Shown here: positions 25,401 to 33,346 of the stretch, piece after piece
How the letters are laid out: each line of letters starts with the position of its first letter
Position numbering within the stretch: position 1 is the stretch's first letter
Source: Deltaproteobacteria bacterium
GTDB lineage: Bacteria > Myxococcota_A > UBA9160 > JAFDDA01
DNA: 43,279 bases
Direction of reading: 5' to 3'
Assembly (NCBI GenBank): GCA_019311105.1
Contig: JAFDDA010000017.1
Coordinates: forward strand, 1 to 43,279
Notes under the pieces: model-generated
What the model was told of the DNA's origin: nothing
Databases searched by the model: none
What the model saw: only the letters and a program-made list of their open reading frames with translations
Position numbers and translations under genes: made by a program

Positions 25401-26270
25401 ATGCGAGTCGCGGATTGTTTCGGGCCGGACCGGCCGGTCATCAGCTTCGAGTTTTCCCCCCCGAAGACGGACAAGGGCTTCGAGTCGCTCTACCGGACCG
25501 TGCGCGAGCTGAAGCGGCTCGAACCTGCCTACGTCTCGGTCACCTATGGCGCGGGCGGGTCGACTCGCCGCAAGACCGTCGACATCGTGAGCCGCATTCA
25601 GCGCGAGATCGGCATCACCGCCATGGCCCACCTGACGTGCGTCTGCGCCCAGGAGGACGAGCTCGCCTCGCTGCTCGATCGCCTCGAGCGCGAAGGCATC
25701 GAAAACGTGCTGGCCCTGTCGGGTGACCCGCCGCGCGACCAGCCCGACCACGACCGCAGCGAAGACGCCTTCCAGTTCGCGAGCCAGCTCACGGAGTTCA
25801 TCCGCTCACGCTGGGATTTCTGCCTGGCCGGTGGCTGCTACCCCGAGACCCACCCGACGGCCGCGAGCCCCGAGGCCGACCTCGCGAGCCTGAAGGCCAA
25901 GGTCGACGCGGGCGCCGACGTGCTCGTCTCGCAGCTCTTCTTCGACAACGCGAGCTACTTCGGCTTCGTCGACCGGGCGCGGGCGGCGGGGATCGAGGTG
26001 CCGATCGTCCCGGGGATCATGCCCGTGGTGAGCACGGCGAACATCCGCCGCATCGCGGCGCTGTGCGAATCGCAGATCCCCGAAGACCTCGACCGCGAAC
26101 TCTCGCGGGTCGAAGGCGACGGCGCGCGCACCCTCGAGGTGGGGATCGAGTGGGCCACGATGCAGTGCCGCGAGCTGCTGGCCGGCGGCGCGCCCGGCAT
26201 CCACTTCTACACGCTGAACCGCTCGCCGGCGACGCGCCGGATCCACGCGAGCCTGTTCGGCTCGCCGTGA
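25401..26270 (+). CDS. metF: Methylenetetrahydrofolate reductase (MetF)
   Basis: A 289-residue FAD-dependent TIM-barrel enzyme that reduces 5,10-methylene-THF to 5-methyl-THF for methionine synthesis. Motifs are VISFEFSPPKTDKG with the catalytic glutamate, the AYVSVTYGAGGSTR strand, HLTCV, LALSGDPP (flavin-contacting aspartate) and GGCYPETHP. The C-terminus GIHFYTLNRSPATR is typical of bacterial MetF without the eukaryotic regulatory domain. Length is normal. The stop overlaps the purN-like GTG by 4 bases, so the two folate-linked genes are translationally coupled. Upstream lie the 24-bp duplication and a leaderless-type hexamer. I see no S-adenosylmethionine riboswitch. Confidence 0.96.
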   Translation: MRVADCFGPDRPVISFEFSPPKTDKGFESLYRTVRELKRLEPAYVSVTYGAGGSTRRKTVDIVSRIQREIGITAMAHLTCVCAQEDELASLLDRLEREGIENVLALSGDPPRDQPDHDRSEDAFQFASQLTEFIRSRWDFCLAGGCYPETHPTAASPEADLASLKAKVDAGADVLVSQLFFDNASYFGFVDRARAAGIEVPIVPGIMPVVSTANIRRIAALCESQIPEDLDRELSRVEGDGARTLEVGIEWATMQCRELLAGGAPGIHFYTLNRSPATRRIHASLFGSP

Positions 26271-26899
26271 GCGCGGTGGGCGGGCCCCTCCGGATCGCGG
26301 TCCTGCTCTCGGGCGGCGGGACGAGCCTCGAGAACCTCTTCGACCACATCGAGCGCGGCGACCTCGACGCGAGTGTGACCGTGGTGCTGGCCTCGAAGCC
26401 CCGGGCCTTCGGCCTCGAGCGAGCGCGACGCCACGGCGTGCCGGCCTTCGCCGTCTCGCGCCGGAAACACCCGGACCCGACGGAGTTCAACGACCGGCTG
26501 CACGAGATCCTCGAGCGCCACGAAGTGGACGTGGTCGCGCTGCTCGGCTTCCTCTCCGCCTTCGAGCCACGCGAGCGCTACCGCGATTGCACGTTGAACG
26601 TGCACCCGGCGCTCATCCCGAAATATTGCGGCCACGGCTTCTACGGCCAGCGCGTCCACGAAGCCGTCGTGGCCGCCGGCGAGCGCGAGAGCGGCGCCAC
26701 GGTCCACTTCGTGGATGACCAATACGACCACGGCCCGATCCTTCTGCAGGACCGCGTCCCGGTCCTCCCCGACGACACCCCGGGCACCCTCGCCGAGCGC
26801 GTCCAGGCCCTCGAACGCCGCCTCGTCCCCGAAGCCCTCCGCCTCTTCCACACGAACGACCCCAAAGTCGCCGCCCTACGGAAACAGCTCGCCCGCTGA
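26267..26899 (+). CDS. purN: Phosphoribosylglycinamide formyltransferase (PurN)
   Basis: A 210-residue enzyme that transfers the formyl group of 10-formyl-THF to GAR in purine synthesis. The phosphate loop IAVLLSGGGTSLENL and the catalytic asparagine and histidine in LNVHPALIPKYCGHGFYG are present. The catalytic aspartate is in VHFVDDQYDHGPILLQ. The start is GTG at 26267-26269, overlapping the metF stop (GTGA). A second GTG at 26276 would give a slightly shorter protein. The pairing of metF and purN ties two one-carbon reactions, one consuming methylene-THF and one using formyl-THF. A 90-bp inverted repeat begins 4 bases after its stop and may serve as its terminator. Confidence 0.93.
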   Translation: MSAVGGPLRIAVLLSGGGTSLENLFDHIERGDLDASVTVVLASKPRAFGLERARRHGVPAFAVSRRKHPDPTEFNDRLHEILERHEVDVVALLGFLSAFEPRERYRDCTLNVHPALIPKYCGHGFYGQRVHEAVVAAGERESGATVHFVDDQYDHGPILLQDRVPVLPDDTPGTLAERVQALERRLVPEALRLFHTNDPKVAALRKQLAR

Positions 26900-26902
26900 C
26901 GA

Positions 26903-26992
26903 AGGGGACGGTTCTCTTTGATGACGAAACCGCCAAGACCGAGGCGCACGTGGCCTGGTCCCTGGTTTCGTCATCAAAGAGAACCGTCCCCT
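26903..26992. repeat. REPIN-like mobile element: 29-bp perfect inverted repeat with 32-base spacer
   Basis: Arms at 26903-26931 and 26964-26992 are perfectly complementary over 29 bases, starting AGGGGACGGTTCTCTTTG. Arms of this AAAGAGAACCGTCCCC type are, from my memory of many proteobacterial genomes, linked to REP-associated tyrosine (IS200-like) transposases, but no transposase is in the window. The arms are less GC-rich than the chromosome. It lies between purN and the imuA promoter, and as RNA would form a long hairpin able to terminate or stabilise the metF-purN transcript. Confidence 0.85.
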
Positions 26993-27003
26993 CCCCTGAC
27001 GAG

Positions 27004-27032
27004 TTGACGTTGGGTCGGTATTTCGCTTTATT
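27004..27032 (+). promoter_or_regulatory. imuA promoter (-35 TTGACG, -10 TTTATT)
   Basis: TTGACG (27004-27009) and TTTATT (27027-27032) are spaced by exactly 17 bp. The -10 lies inside the direct-repeat operator, so a bound repressor would block it. The leader to the imuA ATG is about 20 bases. Confidence 0.6.
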
Positions 27033-27038
27033 TTCGCC
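27021..27038 (+). promoter_or_regulatory. Candidate LexA-type operator: TTCGC direct repeat, 11-bp period (imuA)
   Basis: TTTCGCTTTATTTTCGCC carries TTCGC at 27022-27026 and 27033-27037. Its reverse complement matches the dnaE2 promoter element (39961-39978) at 16 of 18 positions. Direct-repeat geometry with 11-bp period recalls the alphaproteobacterial LexA box GTTC-N7-GTTC. It covers the imuA -10. Confidence 0.65.
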
Positions 27039-27059
27039 TACTGAAAGGATGCGCCCCCC

Positions 27060-27833
27060 ATGCGCTTCTCGCCCCGCGTTTCACCCCGCGCGGGGGGGAC
27101 CGAGGCTCCGGTCGGAGCCTCCGGTACGGCTTCCCCTGTGGCCGCCCCCGGAGGCTCCGATCGGGCCCTCGCCACCCTGCTGCGGGACCTGGGGCCCCAG
27201 CTGCGCCGGGGCTCCGCACCACCGCCCGACGAGCCCCCGGCCCGCGACGCCACGGGCCTGCCCGAGATCGATCGCCAACTCGGCGGGGGCGTCCCGCGCG
27301 GCCGGCTCCTGGAGATCGCCGGCCCGCCGTCTTCCGGCCGCACCGCCCTCGCCCTCGCCTGGTTGGCCCGCCTGACCCAGGCCGGCGAGGTCACCGCCGT
27401 GGTCGACCTCGCCGACGCCCTCGACCCACCCTCCGCCGAGGCCGCCGGCGTCGTCTTGCCCCGCGTGCTCTGGGTCCGCGCACCCGGACTCGCCGAAGCC
27501 CTGCGCTCGACCGAACGCCTGCTCGACGCCCGCGGCTTCGCCCTCGTCCTCCTCGACCTCGACATCGGCGGCGTACAGGCCGACGCCGTCATCCACGACG
27601 CCACCTGGCTGCGACTCGCCCGCGCGGCCGCCGGCTCACACACGTCGCTCGCCCTGCTCACCGGGCGGCGCCTCGCCGGCACCTTCTCGGACCTGACCCT
27701 CGAGTTGCAGCCCTCGGTCGCTCGCTTCTCCGACGCGCCGGCCTTGCTCGAAGGCCTCGAGACGAGTGCCACCCTCGTTCGCAACCGGCTCGGCCCACCT
27801 GGCCTGGTGAGCCCCTGGGTGATCTCGACATGA
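27060..27833 (+). CDS. imuA: ImuA, RecA-like component of the SOS mutasome
   Basis: A 257-residue protein related to the RecA core and to the cell-division inhibitor SulA-like fold, partner of ImuB and DnaE2 in induced mutagenesis. Residues 1-60 are low-complexity Pro/Ala/Gly. Then LPEIDRQLGGGVPRGRLLEI leads to a degenerate Walker A, GPPSSGRT (88-95), where the usual lysine is Arg94. The Walker B region is ALVLLDLDIGG. ATP hydrolysis is therefore doubtful. The imuB gene begins immediately after, through a duplicated start site. Upstream are a good promoter and the putative direct-repeat operator shared with dnaE2, indicating SOS control. The ATG at 27060 has a weak AAGG upstream. Confidence 0.9.
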   Translation: MRFSPRVSPRAGGTEAPVGASGTASPVAAPGGSDRALATLLRDLGPQLRRGSAPPPDEPPARDATGLPEIDRQLGGGVPRGRLLEIAGPPSSGRTALALAWLARLTQAGEVTAVVDLADALDPPSAEAAGVVLPRVLWVRAPGLAEALRSTERLLDARGFALVLLDLDIGGVQADAVIHDATWLRLARAAAGSHTSLALLTGRRLAGTFSDLTLELQPSVARFSDAPALLEGLETSATLVRNRLGPPGLVSPWVIST

Positions 27834-27884
27834 GCACCCCGAGCACCCGGGTGCTTTCGACATGAGCACCCCGAGCACCCGGGT
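27825..27884 (+). repeat. 28-bp direct repeat (32-bp period) duplicating the imuB start site
   Basis: Copies at 27825-27852 and 27857-27884 are identical and each contains TCGACATGAGCACCCC. The first ATG (27830) overlaps the imuA stop as ATGA and encodes an 11-residue peptide MSTPSTRVLST, whose TGA again overlaps the second ATG (27862), the true imuB start. The result is two successive stop-start overlaps between imuA and imuB. Confidence 0.92.
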
Positions 27885-29442
27885 CGCATGCCTGCGCGTC
27901 GCCGACCTCCCCCTGGCGGCGGAGCTGCGCGCGAACCCCGAACCGGCCGGGCGCCCGCTCGTCGTCGTCTCGGCGCCGGGCCCGCGCGCCTTCGTCGTCT
28001 CGGCCTCACCCGAAGCCCGGGCCCACGGTGCACGCATCGGCGCGTCCTGCGTGCACGCCCGGGCGGTCTGTGCCGACCTGCACGTGCGCGTCGCCTCGCC
28101 GGCCCTCGAACGCGCCGCGCGCGACACGCTGCTCGATGCCGCCCTCGCCTTCTCGCCGCGGGTCGCCGCCGCTCCGCCCGCCACCGGGGCCTTCCTCGCC
28201 GAGGCCAGCGTCTTCCTCGACGCTTCGGGCATCGGGTCTCTCTTCCGCTCCGAAGAGACCTTCGCCGCCGCCCTGGCCGCGCGCTCCGCCTCCCTCGGCC
28301 TCCCCGCCGTGGTCTGCGTAGCCAGCTCCCAGGAGATCGCCCGGCTGGCGGCGCGCCGGCTCGCCCTCGAAAGCGAGACCGGGCGCGTACTGGTCATCCC
28401 ACCGGGCGGCGAGGCCGACTTCCTCGCCCCCCTGCCCATGGATCTGCTCGATCCCCCCGACGAATTCGCCGCATCGCTGACCCGCTTCGGCATCCGCACC
28501 CTCGGCGACCTGCTCCGGCTCCCCCCGCGCGCCCTCGCGACGCGCCTCGGCCCCGAGGCACCAAAACTCCTGGCACGAGTGCGCGGCGAAGGGCACGAGC
28601 CGCCCCTGCCCCACCACCGCGAAACCCGCTGCGAAGAGGCCCTCGACCTCGAACACCCGATCGAGCGGCTCGAGCCCCTCGGCTTCGTGCTGCGCGGCAT
28701 GCTCTCGCGCCTGGTCGATCGCCTCGACGCCCGCGGCCTCGCCTGCGGGCCCCTCACCCTCGAGCTCGCACTCGAAGGCGGCCGGCGCGACGCGCGACGC
28801 ATCGGCGTGGCCGCCGCCACGAACGAAACCCGCACCCTGCTCCGTCTGGTGAACCTGGCGCTCGAGCAACGCCCGCCCGCCGCCCCGGTCGTGAGTGTTG
28901 CCCTCGGCACGCGCGGTCGCCCCGGCCGGCGCGACCAGCTCGACCTCTTCCGCCCCGCGGGCCCTGCGCCCGCCGAGCTCTCGCGCACCCTCGCGGAACT
29001 CGAAGCCCTGTGCGGTGAGGGCCGAGTGGGCGCACCCGCCCTGCGCGACGAGCACCGCCCCGACGCCTTCGCCCTCGAACCCTTTGCCCTCCAGGTCGCC
29101 GAAGCTTCGACACGGAAAGGCAAAGCCCCCAAGGCCCGCACGAAGCCCGCAGCCCCGAAGCGCCCACCGCCCAGCGCGCGACTCGGGGTGCGCGCCCTGC
29201 GCCCGCCCCAGCCTGCCGAGGTCACCGCACCGGGCGGCCGCCCCCAGTGGGTCCGCAGTCGCGTGGCCACGGGTCGCGTCGTGTCGCGCTCGGGCCCCTG
29301 GCGCACGACGGGCGGCTGGTGGTCGCCCGAACGTCGCCACGCCTTCGATCATTGGGACATCGCCACCAGCGACGGCACGATCGTGCGCCTGCGCCACGAC
29401 CGCGTCGCCCACCGCTGGGAGATCGACGGGATCTACGACTAA
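27862..29442 (+). CDS. imuB: ImuB, catalytically inactive Y-family polymerase homologue
   Basis: A 526-residue Y-family protein acting as scaffold between the beta clamp, ImuA and DnaE2. The N-terminal palm aligns with DinB, but the metal-binding residues are gone: the DxD position reads CLRVADLPLAAEL, and the SLDEAFLD position reads ASVFLDASG. The helix-hairpin and little-finger parts are present (FGIRTLGDLLRLPPRALATRLG). A clamp-binding motif QLDLF lies at residues 359-363 in RRDQLDLFRPAG. The C-terminal ~160 residues hold a basic linker (KGKAPKARTKPAAPKRP) and the ImuB tail domain ending WEIDGIYD. It starts at the second of two duplicated ATGs and is coupled to imuA. Confidence 0.93.
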   Translation: MSTPSTRVACLRVADLPLAAELRANPEPAGRPLVVVSAPGPRAFVVSASPEARAHGARIGASCVHARAVCADLHVRVASPALERAARDTLLDAALAFSPRVAAAPPATGAFLAEASVFLDASGIGSLFRSEETFAAALAARSASLGLPAVVCVASSQEIARLAARRLALESETGRVLVIPPGGEADFLAPLPMDLLDPPDEFAASLTRFGIRTLGDLLRLPPRALATRLGPEAPKLLARVRGEGHEPPLPHHRETRCEEALDLEHPIERLEPLGFVLRGMLSRLVDRLDARGLACGPLTLELALEGGRRDARRIGVAAATNETRTLLRLVNLALEQRPPAAPVVSVALGTRGRPGRRDQLDLFRPAGPAPAELSRTLAELEALCGEGRVGAPALRDEHRPDAFALEPFALQVAEASTRKGKAPKARTKPAAPKRPPPSARLGVRALRPPQPAEVTAPGGRPQWVRSRVATGRVVSRSGPWRTTGGWWSPERRHAFDHWDIATSDGTIVRLRHDRVAHRWEIDGIYD

Positions 29443-29508
29443 CCCCGGCCCCGACGCCCAGCCGCTTGCCCGACGCGCCGGTCGTAGCTACACCGTGGGT
29501 CTACTAAC

Positions 29509-29529
29509 AACTGTACCGTCAGTACAGTT
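29509..29529. promoter_or_regulatory. Inverted-repeat operator upstream of the methyltransferase gene
   Basis: AACTGTAC-N5-GTACAGTT, a perfect 8-bp inverted repeat with 5-bp spacer, ends 12 bases before the ATG. It resembles TetR/AcrR operators but differs in half-site from the one at 8828-8843, so another regulator is implied. No regulator gene is adjacent. Confidence 0.65.
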
Positions 29530-29541
29530 ACGGGAGATCCC

Positions 29542-30156
29542 ATGGCCACCGTCCGCTCCGACCGCCGCGCCCACACCGCCCCCGGCGAAGACCGCCTCGA
29601 GTTCCTGCGCGGCTTCCTCAGCAAGCCCAAGGAGGTCGGCTCCATCATCCCGAGCTCGCGCTTCCTCGAGCGCCGCATCATTCGCTGCGCGGAGGTCGCC
29701 GAGGCAAAGACCGTGGTCGAGCTGGGGCCTGGCACCGGCGGCACGACCCGGGCCCTCCTGCGCGCCATGGCGCCCGACGCGCGCCTCCTGGCCATCGAGA
29801 TCAACCCCCGCTTCGTCCGCCACATGCAAAGCCAGATCGCCGACGAACGCCTCCACGTCCTCGAAGGCAGCGCCACCGAGGTGGGCGAAATCCTCGCGAG
29901 CGAGGGCCTCGACGGCGCCGACGTGATCCTATCGGGGATTCCTTTTTCCACGATGCCCCGCGCGCTCGGACTCGAGATCCTGCGCTCCGTCCGCGGGGCT
30001 TTGTGCCCGCAGGGCCGCTTCGTGGCCTATCAGTTCCGTGATCGCGTGGAGGCCCTGGGCCGGGAGGTCTTCGGGCCGGCCAAGATCCAGACCGAAATCC
30101 GCAACGTTCCGCCCATGCGCGTCTACACCTGGGAAAGGCAGCACCGGTCGGGCTAG
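29542..30156 (+). CDS. Class I SAM-dependent methyltransferase, phospholipid N-methyltransferase (PmtA)-like
   Basis: A 204-residue methyltransferase. The N-terminus FLRGFLSKPKEVGSIIPSSRFLERRII is the hallmark of the PmtA / rRNA-adenine-methylase-like group. SAM motif I is VVELGPGTGGTTRALL, motif II ends LLAIEINPRF, and motif IV is DVILSGIPFSTMP (replacing NPPY). The last strand is FVAYQFRDRVEALG. PmtA converts phosphatidylethanolamine to methylated forms at the inner membrane, and that is the likeliest role, though other small or lipid substrates are possible. A CGGGAGA ribosome-binding site precedes the ATG, and a palindromic operator sits just upstream, so it is probably repressed by a ligand-responsive regulator. 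The autotransporter follows after 58 bases. Confidence 0.88.
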   Translation: MATVRSDRRAHTAPGEDRLEFLRGFLSKPKEVGSIIPSSRFLERRIIRCAEVAEAKTVVELGPGTGGTTRALLRAMAPDARLLAIEINPRFVRHMQSQIADERLHVLEGSATEVGEILASEGLDGADVILSGIPFSTMPRALGLEILRSVRGALCPQGRFVAYQFRDRVEALGREVFGPAKIQTEIRNVPPMRVYTWERQHRSG

Positions 30157-30214
30157 GCTCCGCCGGGCCGCGGCCCAAAGGGCTTCCCGGCCGAAGCCTT
30201 CGCCAGGAGTCTGC

Positions 30215-33200
30215 ATGCCCGCTGCGCGCCGCACCCGCCTGCTCTCGCTCGCTCTCGTGTGGGGGGCCACCGCCGTGCTCGCCGGCGTCACCGTGGGTGG
30301 CTTCGCCGGAACGGCCCGGGCCGACTGCCAGCCGGACGCGCCCCCGAACAACGGCACGGTCACCTGTAGCGCCGACGACACCGACGGCTTCGACGCGGGC
30401 GCCGCGGTGGACCTCGAAGTCACGGTCGAGGCCACGGCCACCGTCGATGATGGCGTGGCGGATGCCAATGCCATCACACTGACCGACGGCAACACGGTCA
30501 CGGTCGAGGCCGGCGCGGTCATCACCGCCGACGGCGCCGCCTCTCACGGCATCGTCATCGGCAACGACAACAACGCGGTCACACCGGCCAACGGCACGGA
30601 TGACGGCGTCTTCAACTCCGGCGAGATCACGGTGACCGGTGCGGGGTCGGGCGCCATCCTCGGCGGCAACGACAACGACGTCGCCAACGATGGCGACATC
30701 AACGCTGGAGTGGTCAGCACGGGCTCGGACAACGCCTTCGGCATCCGCGTGGGCGACGACAACAACGTCACCAACTCGGCCACCGGCACCATCGACGTCA
30801 CGGGCACCGGCACGGCGGCCACGAACGCGGTGGGCATCGAAGTCGGGAACGACAACACCGTCACCAACGAGAGCGGCGGCGCGATCACGGTGAATGGCCT
30901 CGATGCCGTCGGCATCCTCGGTGGCACCGGGAACGACGTCACCAACGAGGGGGAAATCAGCGTCGGCATCCTCGGGTCGATGCTGGACAACCCGACGGGC
31001 ATCGAGGTCGGCGACGACAGCAATGTCACGAACTCCGCCACCGGCAGCATCCAGGCCACGGGCGAAGGCGCCGTCGGCATCGAGGTCGGCAACGATGCGG
31101 GGGCCGACAACACGCTCACGAACGACGGCAGCGTCACGGTCACCGGCGGAGAGGGGTCCGCAACGGGCCTGCGCGTCGGGGACAACTACGAGGTCGTGAA
31201 CTCGGGCACCGTGACCGTCACGGGCGACCTGGAGACCCCGCCGCCCGACGGCGACCCCGTCGTCGGTGTCGAACTCGGTGGGGACAACACCCTCACCAAC
31301 GAGGGGACGATCCAAGCCAACGCCACGGCCAACGGCCAAGGCGGCACCGCCGTTCGGGTCATCGGCGCTGGCGGCACCACCACCATCACGAACGAGACCA
31401 CCGGTATCATCCGCGTCAACATCGTCGATCTCACCGCGATGCCGGTCCCGGTTCAGGGCGACGCGATCCTGGGAAGCGCCGACGTCGAGGACGTCATCAA
31501 CCACGGCCGGATCGAGGGCAACATCGATCTCGGCGGCGGCGACGACAGCCTGAGGCTGTTCACCACGGGCCTGGTGATCGGCGACCTCGATGGCGGAACG
31601 GGAACGAGCGATGCGCTGATTCTCGACACCGACGACTCCCTCGAAGGCGCACAGTTCGGCAGCCTCGACGTCGACACCGTGACCGGCTTCGAAACCCTCA
31701 CGATCGGCTCCATGGACGGCGACGGCGAGTGGACCCTCTTCAGCAATCCCGACACGGGCGTCGGCACGATCACGCTGGATGGGGGCCTTGATCTGGTGAA
31801 TGGAGCCCTCGGCCTCCTCGATACGATCACCGTCGATGGCGCGGTCGGTTACGCACAGGGCGCTTCGACGCTGCGGCTGTTGATCGTTCCTGAAATCGAC
31901 CCGCTGGACGACGTCCATGGCAACCTGGTTCTCTCCGGCGGCGGCGACATCGACCTCAGCGCGGCCGGCAACGTGCTCGAGCTCGTCTTCGCGGCGCCGG
32001 TGCCCACGAGCCGGAGCTTCACGCTGCTCGACGCCTCCGCGGGCGGCGGCAGCCGCATGGGCATGTTCGAGACGGTGCCCCTCGACACGCCGCTGCTCGA
32101 CTTCGAGATCGTCTACCTCGCCGACCAGGTCCGGCTCGACATCGTCCGCACGAGCTACACCGCCTTTGCCAACACGCCCAACCAGAACGCTGCCGCCAGC
32201 TATCTCGACCGGGTCCTCGCCACGGGCGCGACCGAGATCGGTCTCGACGGGGCCCTGGTCGAACTCGACACGCTCTCGGCAGCCGAGCTGGGGCCGGCCT
32301 ACGACGCGTTCCACCCCGAGGGCTACGACGCCCACACCAGCGCCGTCGCCAAGCTCGGCCTGAGTTTCGCGCGCGCCGCCTCTCAGCCCCGGCTGAACTG
32401 CAAGCCGGCCTTCTTCGGCCTCGACCCGGGGCCCCTGCGCGACATCCCCTGCGGCCGTACCGGCTTCACGGCGTGGATGAACCTGCTCTTCTCCGAGTAC
32501 GATCGCGATGCCGGAAGCGATTTCTTCGAGTCCGAGGGCTCGACCCAGGCCGTCGCGGGCGGCTTCGACTGGCGACCCAACCGGCGCGTCCAGCTCACGG
32601 GCTACATCGGGATCGGGAGCGCGGACGTCGATGTCGACAACGTCGGCGATGGCGACGTCGAGTCGTTCGAGATCGGCACGGCTGCCCACGCGCGGCTCGG
32701 CAACGCCCGCCTGCGCGGCGCCTTCGGCTATGGCCGCGGCGAGCACGAGCAGAGCCGTTCGATCCGCATCGGCTCGATCAACCGGGTCACCGAGAGCGAG
32801 TTCGACAGCCATCGCATCCAGGGCCTCCTCGACATGGCGTGGCTGTTCGAGTGGCGTGGCTTCCAGGTCGAACCCCGGGCGGCCATGGACGTGGTCTGGG
32901 TTCAGGAGGAGGAGTTCGAGGAGACCGACACCCTCGGCCTGGAGCTGGAGGTCGAGGAGCGCGAGAACACCCTCGTCTCCACCGAGTTCGGCAGCCGCTT
33001 CCGCTACCGGCACTACCAGAGCCCGTACAAGGACTCCGGCCTTCCCTACACGCAGGGGACCTGGACGCCAGAGATTTCGGCGGCCTGGCGCAGCACCTGG
33101 GTGGGTGCCGACCGGGAGCTCGATGCTCGGATCGCCGGTGCTGCGAGCAGTGCGGGCAGCGTCACCGCCGAAGCGGAAGACAGCGAGCAGGGCGCCGCGG

Positions 33201-33325
33201 TCGGCGCGCGCGTCACGTTCCAGCCGCACGGCTCGGGCGGCTCGTTCTCAGTGGGCTACGACGGATTCTTCGGCGACAAAGGCACGACCCACCGCTTCGA
33301 CGCGAAGCTCGAGGTCTACTTCTAG
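30215..33325 (+). CDS. Autotransporter (type Va) with repetitive beta-helix passenger
   Basis: A 1036-residue surface or secreted protein. The start is ATG at 30215 with AGGAG upstream, and the longer open frame is shadow sequence. The signal peptide ends at ...GFAGTARA-DC. Residues ~110-370 are tandem degenerate repeats of about 30-45 residues built on GIxVGxDNxVTN-x-G-x-IxVTG, the pattern of a right-handed parallel beta-helix with Asn ladders. About residues 390-640 are irregular passenger sequence. Around residue 649 TAFANTPNQNAAASYL marks the junction to the translocator. The barrel (about 750-1036) alternates aromatic strands and ends LEVYF, the outer-membrane insertion signal. Only four cysteines remain after the signal. 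The passenger is acidic and Thr/Asn/Gly-rich. Adhesion or coat function is inference. Confidence 0.92.
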   Translation: MPAARRTRLLSLALVWGATAVLAGVTVGGFAGTARADCQPDAPPNNGTVTCSADDTDGFDAGAAVDLEVTVEATATVDDGVADANAITLTDGNTVTVEAGAVITADGAASHGIVIGNDNNAVTPANGTDDGVFNSGEITVTGAGSGAILGGNDNDVANDGDINAGVVSTGSDNAFGIRVGDDNNVTNSATGTIDVTGTGTAATNAVGIEVGNDNTVTNESGGAITVNGLDAVGILGGTGNDVTNEGEISVGILGSMLDNPTGIEVGDDSNVTNSATGSIQATGEGAVGIEVGNDAGADNTLTNDGSVTVTGGEGSATGLRVGDNYEVVNSGTVTVTGDLETPPPDGDPVVGVELGGDNTLTNEGTIQANATANGQGGTAVRVIGAGGTTTITNETTGIIRVNIVDLTAMPVPVQGDAILGSADVEDVINHGRIEGNIDLGGGDDSLRLFTTGLVIGDLDGGTGTSDALILDTDDSLEGAQFGSLDVDTVTGFETLTIGSMDGDGEWTLFSNPDTGVGTITLDGGLDLVNGALGLLDTITVDGAVGYAQGASTLRLLIVPEIDPLDDVHGNLVLSGGGDIDLSAAGNVLELVFAAPVPTSRSFTLLDASAGGGSRMGMFETVPLDTPLLDFEIVYLADQVRLDIVRTSYTAFANTPNQNAAASYLDRVLATGATEIGLDGALVELDTLSAAELGPAYDAFHPEGYDAHTSAVAKLGLSFARAASQPRLNCKPAFFGLDPGPLRDIPCGRTGFTAWMNLLFSEYDRDAGSDFFESEGSTQAVAGGFDWRPNRRVQLTGYIGIGSADVDVDNVGDGDVESFEIGTAAHARLGNARLRGAFGYGRGEHEQSRSIRIGSINRVTESEFDSHRIQGLLDMAWLFEWRGFQVEPRAAMDVVWVQEEEFEETDTLGLELEVEERENTLVSTEFGSRFRYRHYQSPYKDSGLPYTQGTWTPEISAAWRSTWVGADRELDARIAGAASSAGSVTAEAEDSEQGAAVGARVTFQPHGSGGSFSVGYDGFFGDKGTTHRFDAKLEVYF

Positions 33326-33346
33326 GCCGCCGGCCCAGAGGCCTAG
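33322..33346. terminator. Small hairpin between convergent autotransporter and dinB genes
   Basis: CTAGGCC (33322-33328) and GGCCTAG (33340-33346) are complementary across 11 bases and overlap both stop codons. The stem is short and has no T-run, so terminator activity is only a possibility. Confidence 0.35.

Noticed and set aside
30545-31330. CRISPR-like or DNA-level tandem repeats in the autotransporter
   Set aside because: The repetition is at protein level with diverged codons and variable spacing, inside one open frame, and without identical direct repeats.
29801-33229. 1142-codon open frame antisense to the autotransporter
   Set aside because: Valine/aspartate/alanine-rich mirror of the repetitive passenger, with no motif. 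The sense strand has a signal peptide and a C-terminal barrel.
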